From Streptomyces sp. Edi4 (GTDB lineage: Bacteria > Actinomycetota > Actinomycetes > Streptomycetales > Streptomycetaceae): a stretch of DNA of 64,000 nucleotides. Location: NCBI RefSeq assembly GCF_040253615.1, contig NZ_JBEJGY010000004.1, positions 2,356,001-2,420,000 of the forward strand, given 5' to 3'. Positions 62,985 to 64,000 of this stretch are shown here, one piece after another. Position 1 is the stretch's first letter. Every line of letters begins with the position of its first letter. The notes under the pieces are model-generated. The model ran no database searches. It saw only the letters and a list, made by a program, of their open reading frames with translations, and was not told the origin of the DNA. The position numbers and the translations under genes are program-made.

Positions 62985-64000
62985 TCAGTCCAGGTAACCC
63001 CGCAGCTGCTCCGCGAACGCGTGGTCGCGGAGTTTGTTCAGCGTCTTCGACTCGATCTGGCGGATCCGCTCCCGGGTCACGCCGAAGATGCGCCCTATCT
63101 CCTCCAGCGTGCGCGGCCGGCCGTCCGCGAGCCCGTACCGCAGCTGCACCACTTTGCGTTCGCGTTCACCGAGCGTGGACAGCACCGCTTCCAGATGCTG
63201 GCGAAGCAGCAGGAACGCGGCGGACTCCACGGGGGAGGCGGCGTCGCCGTCCTCGATGAGGTCGCCGAGCGCGACATCGTCCTCCTCCCCCACCGGCGCG
63301 TGCAGCGAGATCGGTTCCTGGGCCAGGCGCAGCACCTCGCCGACCCGTTCCGGGGTCAGGTCGAGGTGGGCGGCGACCTCGTCGGCTGTCGGCTCGTAGC
63401 CGCGTTCCTGAAGCATCCGGCGCTGGACGCGCACCACGCGGTTGATGAGTTCGACGACGTGCACGGGCACCCGTATGGTGCGGGCCTGGTCGGCGAGCGC
63501 CCGCGACATGGCCTGGCGGATCCACCAGGTCGCGTACGTGGAGAACTTGTAGCCCCGCGCGTAGTCGAACTTCTCCACCGCCCTGATCAGACCGAGGTTG
63601 CCCTCCTGGACCAGGTCGAGCATGGTCAGGCCGCGCCCCACGTACCGCTTGGCCACCGAGACCACGAGCCGCAGGTTCGCCTCGATGAGGCGGCGTTTGG
63701 CCATGCGGCCCATGACGACCAACGTGTCCAGATCCACGGCGAGTCGGGAGTCGAGGTCGGGGGCGGTGTTCAGCTTCTCCTCGGCGAACAGACCGGCCTC
63801 GACGCGCCGCGCCAGCTCGACCTCCTCGACGGCGGTGAGCAGCGGGATGCGTCCGATCTCGCGCAGGTACTGGCGAAAGAGGTCCGAGGAGGGGCCGCCT
63901 GTGTCGGCCCGGCCGGGGCCGGGGGCCGGGGGCCGGGGCGCCTCTTCCTCGAACGGTTCGGGCGCGGGCCCCGCCTGGGGCCCGGTCCGCTCCGTGTCCG
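62985..64000 (-). CDS. hrdA: HrdA-like group 2 (principal-type) sigma factor, N-terminus outside window
   Basis: At least 338 residues; the frame stays open to the right edge. Region 1.2 [38 protein letters not shown], region 2 [58 protein letters not shown], region 3 [16 protein letters not shown], region 4 [30 protein letters not shown]. It directs RNA polymerase to TTGACA/TANNNT promoters. Among HrdA-HrdD the assignment to HrdA rests on its position next to the ABC pair, as recalled for S. coelicolor SCO2465. The N-terminal Pro/Glu-rich part is short, unlike HrdB. Confidence 0.9.
   Translation of the reverse strand, partial: DTERTGPQAGPAPEPFEEEAPRPPAPGPGRADTGGPSSDLFRQYLREIGRIPLLTAVEEVELARRVEAGLFAEEKLNTAPDLDSRLAVDLDTLVVMGRMAKRRLIEANLRLVVSVAKRYVGRGLTMLDLVQEGNLGLIRAVEKFDYARGYKFSTYATWWIRQAMSRALADQARTIRVPVHVVELINRVVRVQRRMLQERGYEPTADEVAAHLDLTPERVGEVLRLAQEPISLHAPVGEEDDVALGDLIEDGDAASPVESAAFLLLRQHLEAVLSTLGERERKVVQLRYGLADGRPRTLEEIGRIFGVTRERIRQIESKTLNKLRDHAFAEQLRGYLD

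Overview
The window is high-GC actinobacterial DNA, almost certainly Streptomyces. Evidence: strong third-position G/C bias, many GTG starts, SHOCT, DUF1023 and FasR-type proteins, and an order aceE ... fasR-fabD-fabH-acpP-fabF ... mbl ... ABC exporter pair-hrdA-like sigma factor that matches, from memory, the SCO2364-SCO2390 and SCO2444-SCO2465 parts of S. coelicolor. Most of it is conserved core chromosome. Three patches look accessory: 8.7-10.7 kb, 47.3-55.1 kb and the eroded 55.1-56.7 kb.

0-12.5 kb: a Ter (tellurite/metal stress) gene field. A HAD phosphatase, a large PRTase-StiP-PELOTA fusion and a citrate-lyase-like aldolase form the predicted nucleoside-like-metabolite module. Around them lie three TerD proteins, a TerA-like protein and a TerC-like DUF475 membrane protein. 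An insert of lower GC (small protein, DUF6879, DUF5753-type HTH regulator, two small ORFs) splits two of the TerD genes. A peroxiredoxin and a DUF3052 protein follow.

12.5-30 kb: aceE (E1 of pyruvate dehydrogenase), a DHA2 drug exporter with a divergent TetR regulator, a DUF1023 hydrolase, a DUF4429 protein, a MerR-aldo/keto reductase operon, a serine hydrolase and a pirin. The type II fatty-acid synthase operon fabD-fabH-acpP-fabF follows under FasR. It closes with a strong terminator facing a DUF3145 gene.

30-47 kb: secreted and membrane hydrolases, an inactivated TetR gene, a peroxide-stress group (Ohr, NADP-dependent oxidoreductase, MarR regulator with a clear operator), an MreB/Mbl-like actin homologue, a GAF histidine kinase with a degenerate ATPase, an acyl-CoA synthetase translationally coupled to a fused carboxyltransferase, and an MFS transporter.

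47-55 kb: a likely secreted-effector island. It holds a WXG-type small protein, a calpain-like protease with an intact Cys-His-Asn triad, a lipoprotein, and then a 5'-truncated Rhs gene with a variable tip followed by a small membrane protein (candidate immunity). 55-57 kb is degenerate and ends in three tRNA genes. 57-64 kb: a YtxH-like protein, a FGGY kinase, a heterodimeric ABC exporter and an HrdA-like principal-type sigma factor whose N-terminus lies beyond the window.

A recurrent regulatory theme is the leaderless promoter. At ten genes a -10-like hexamer sits exactly 7 bp before the start codon. At three of them a palindrome suited to the neighbouring TetR, MerR or MarR regulator overlaps the promoter. 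All family names rest on reading motifs by eye; no database search was run.
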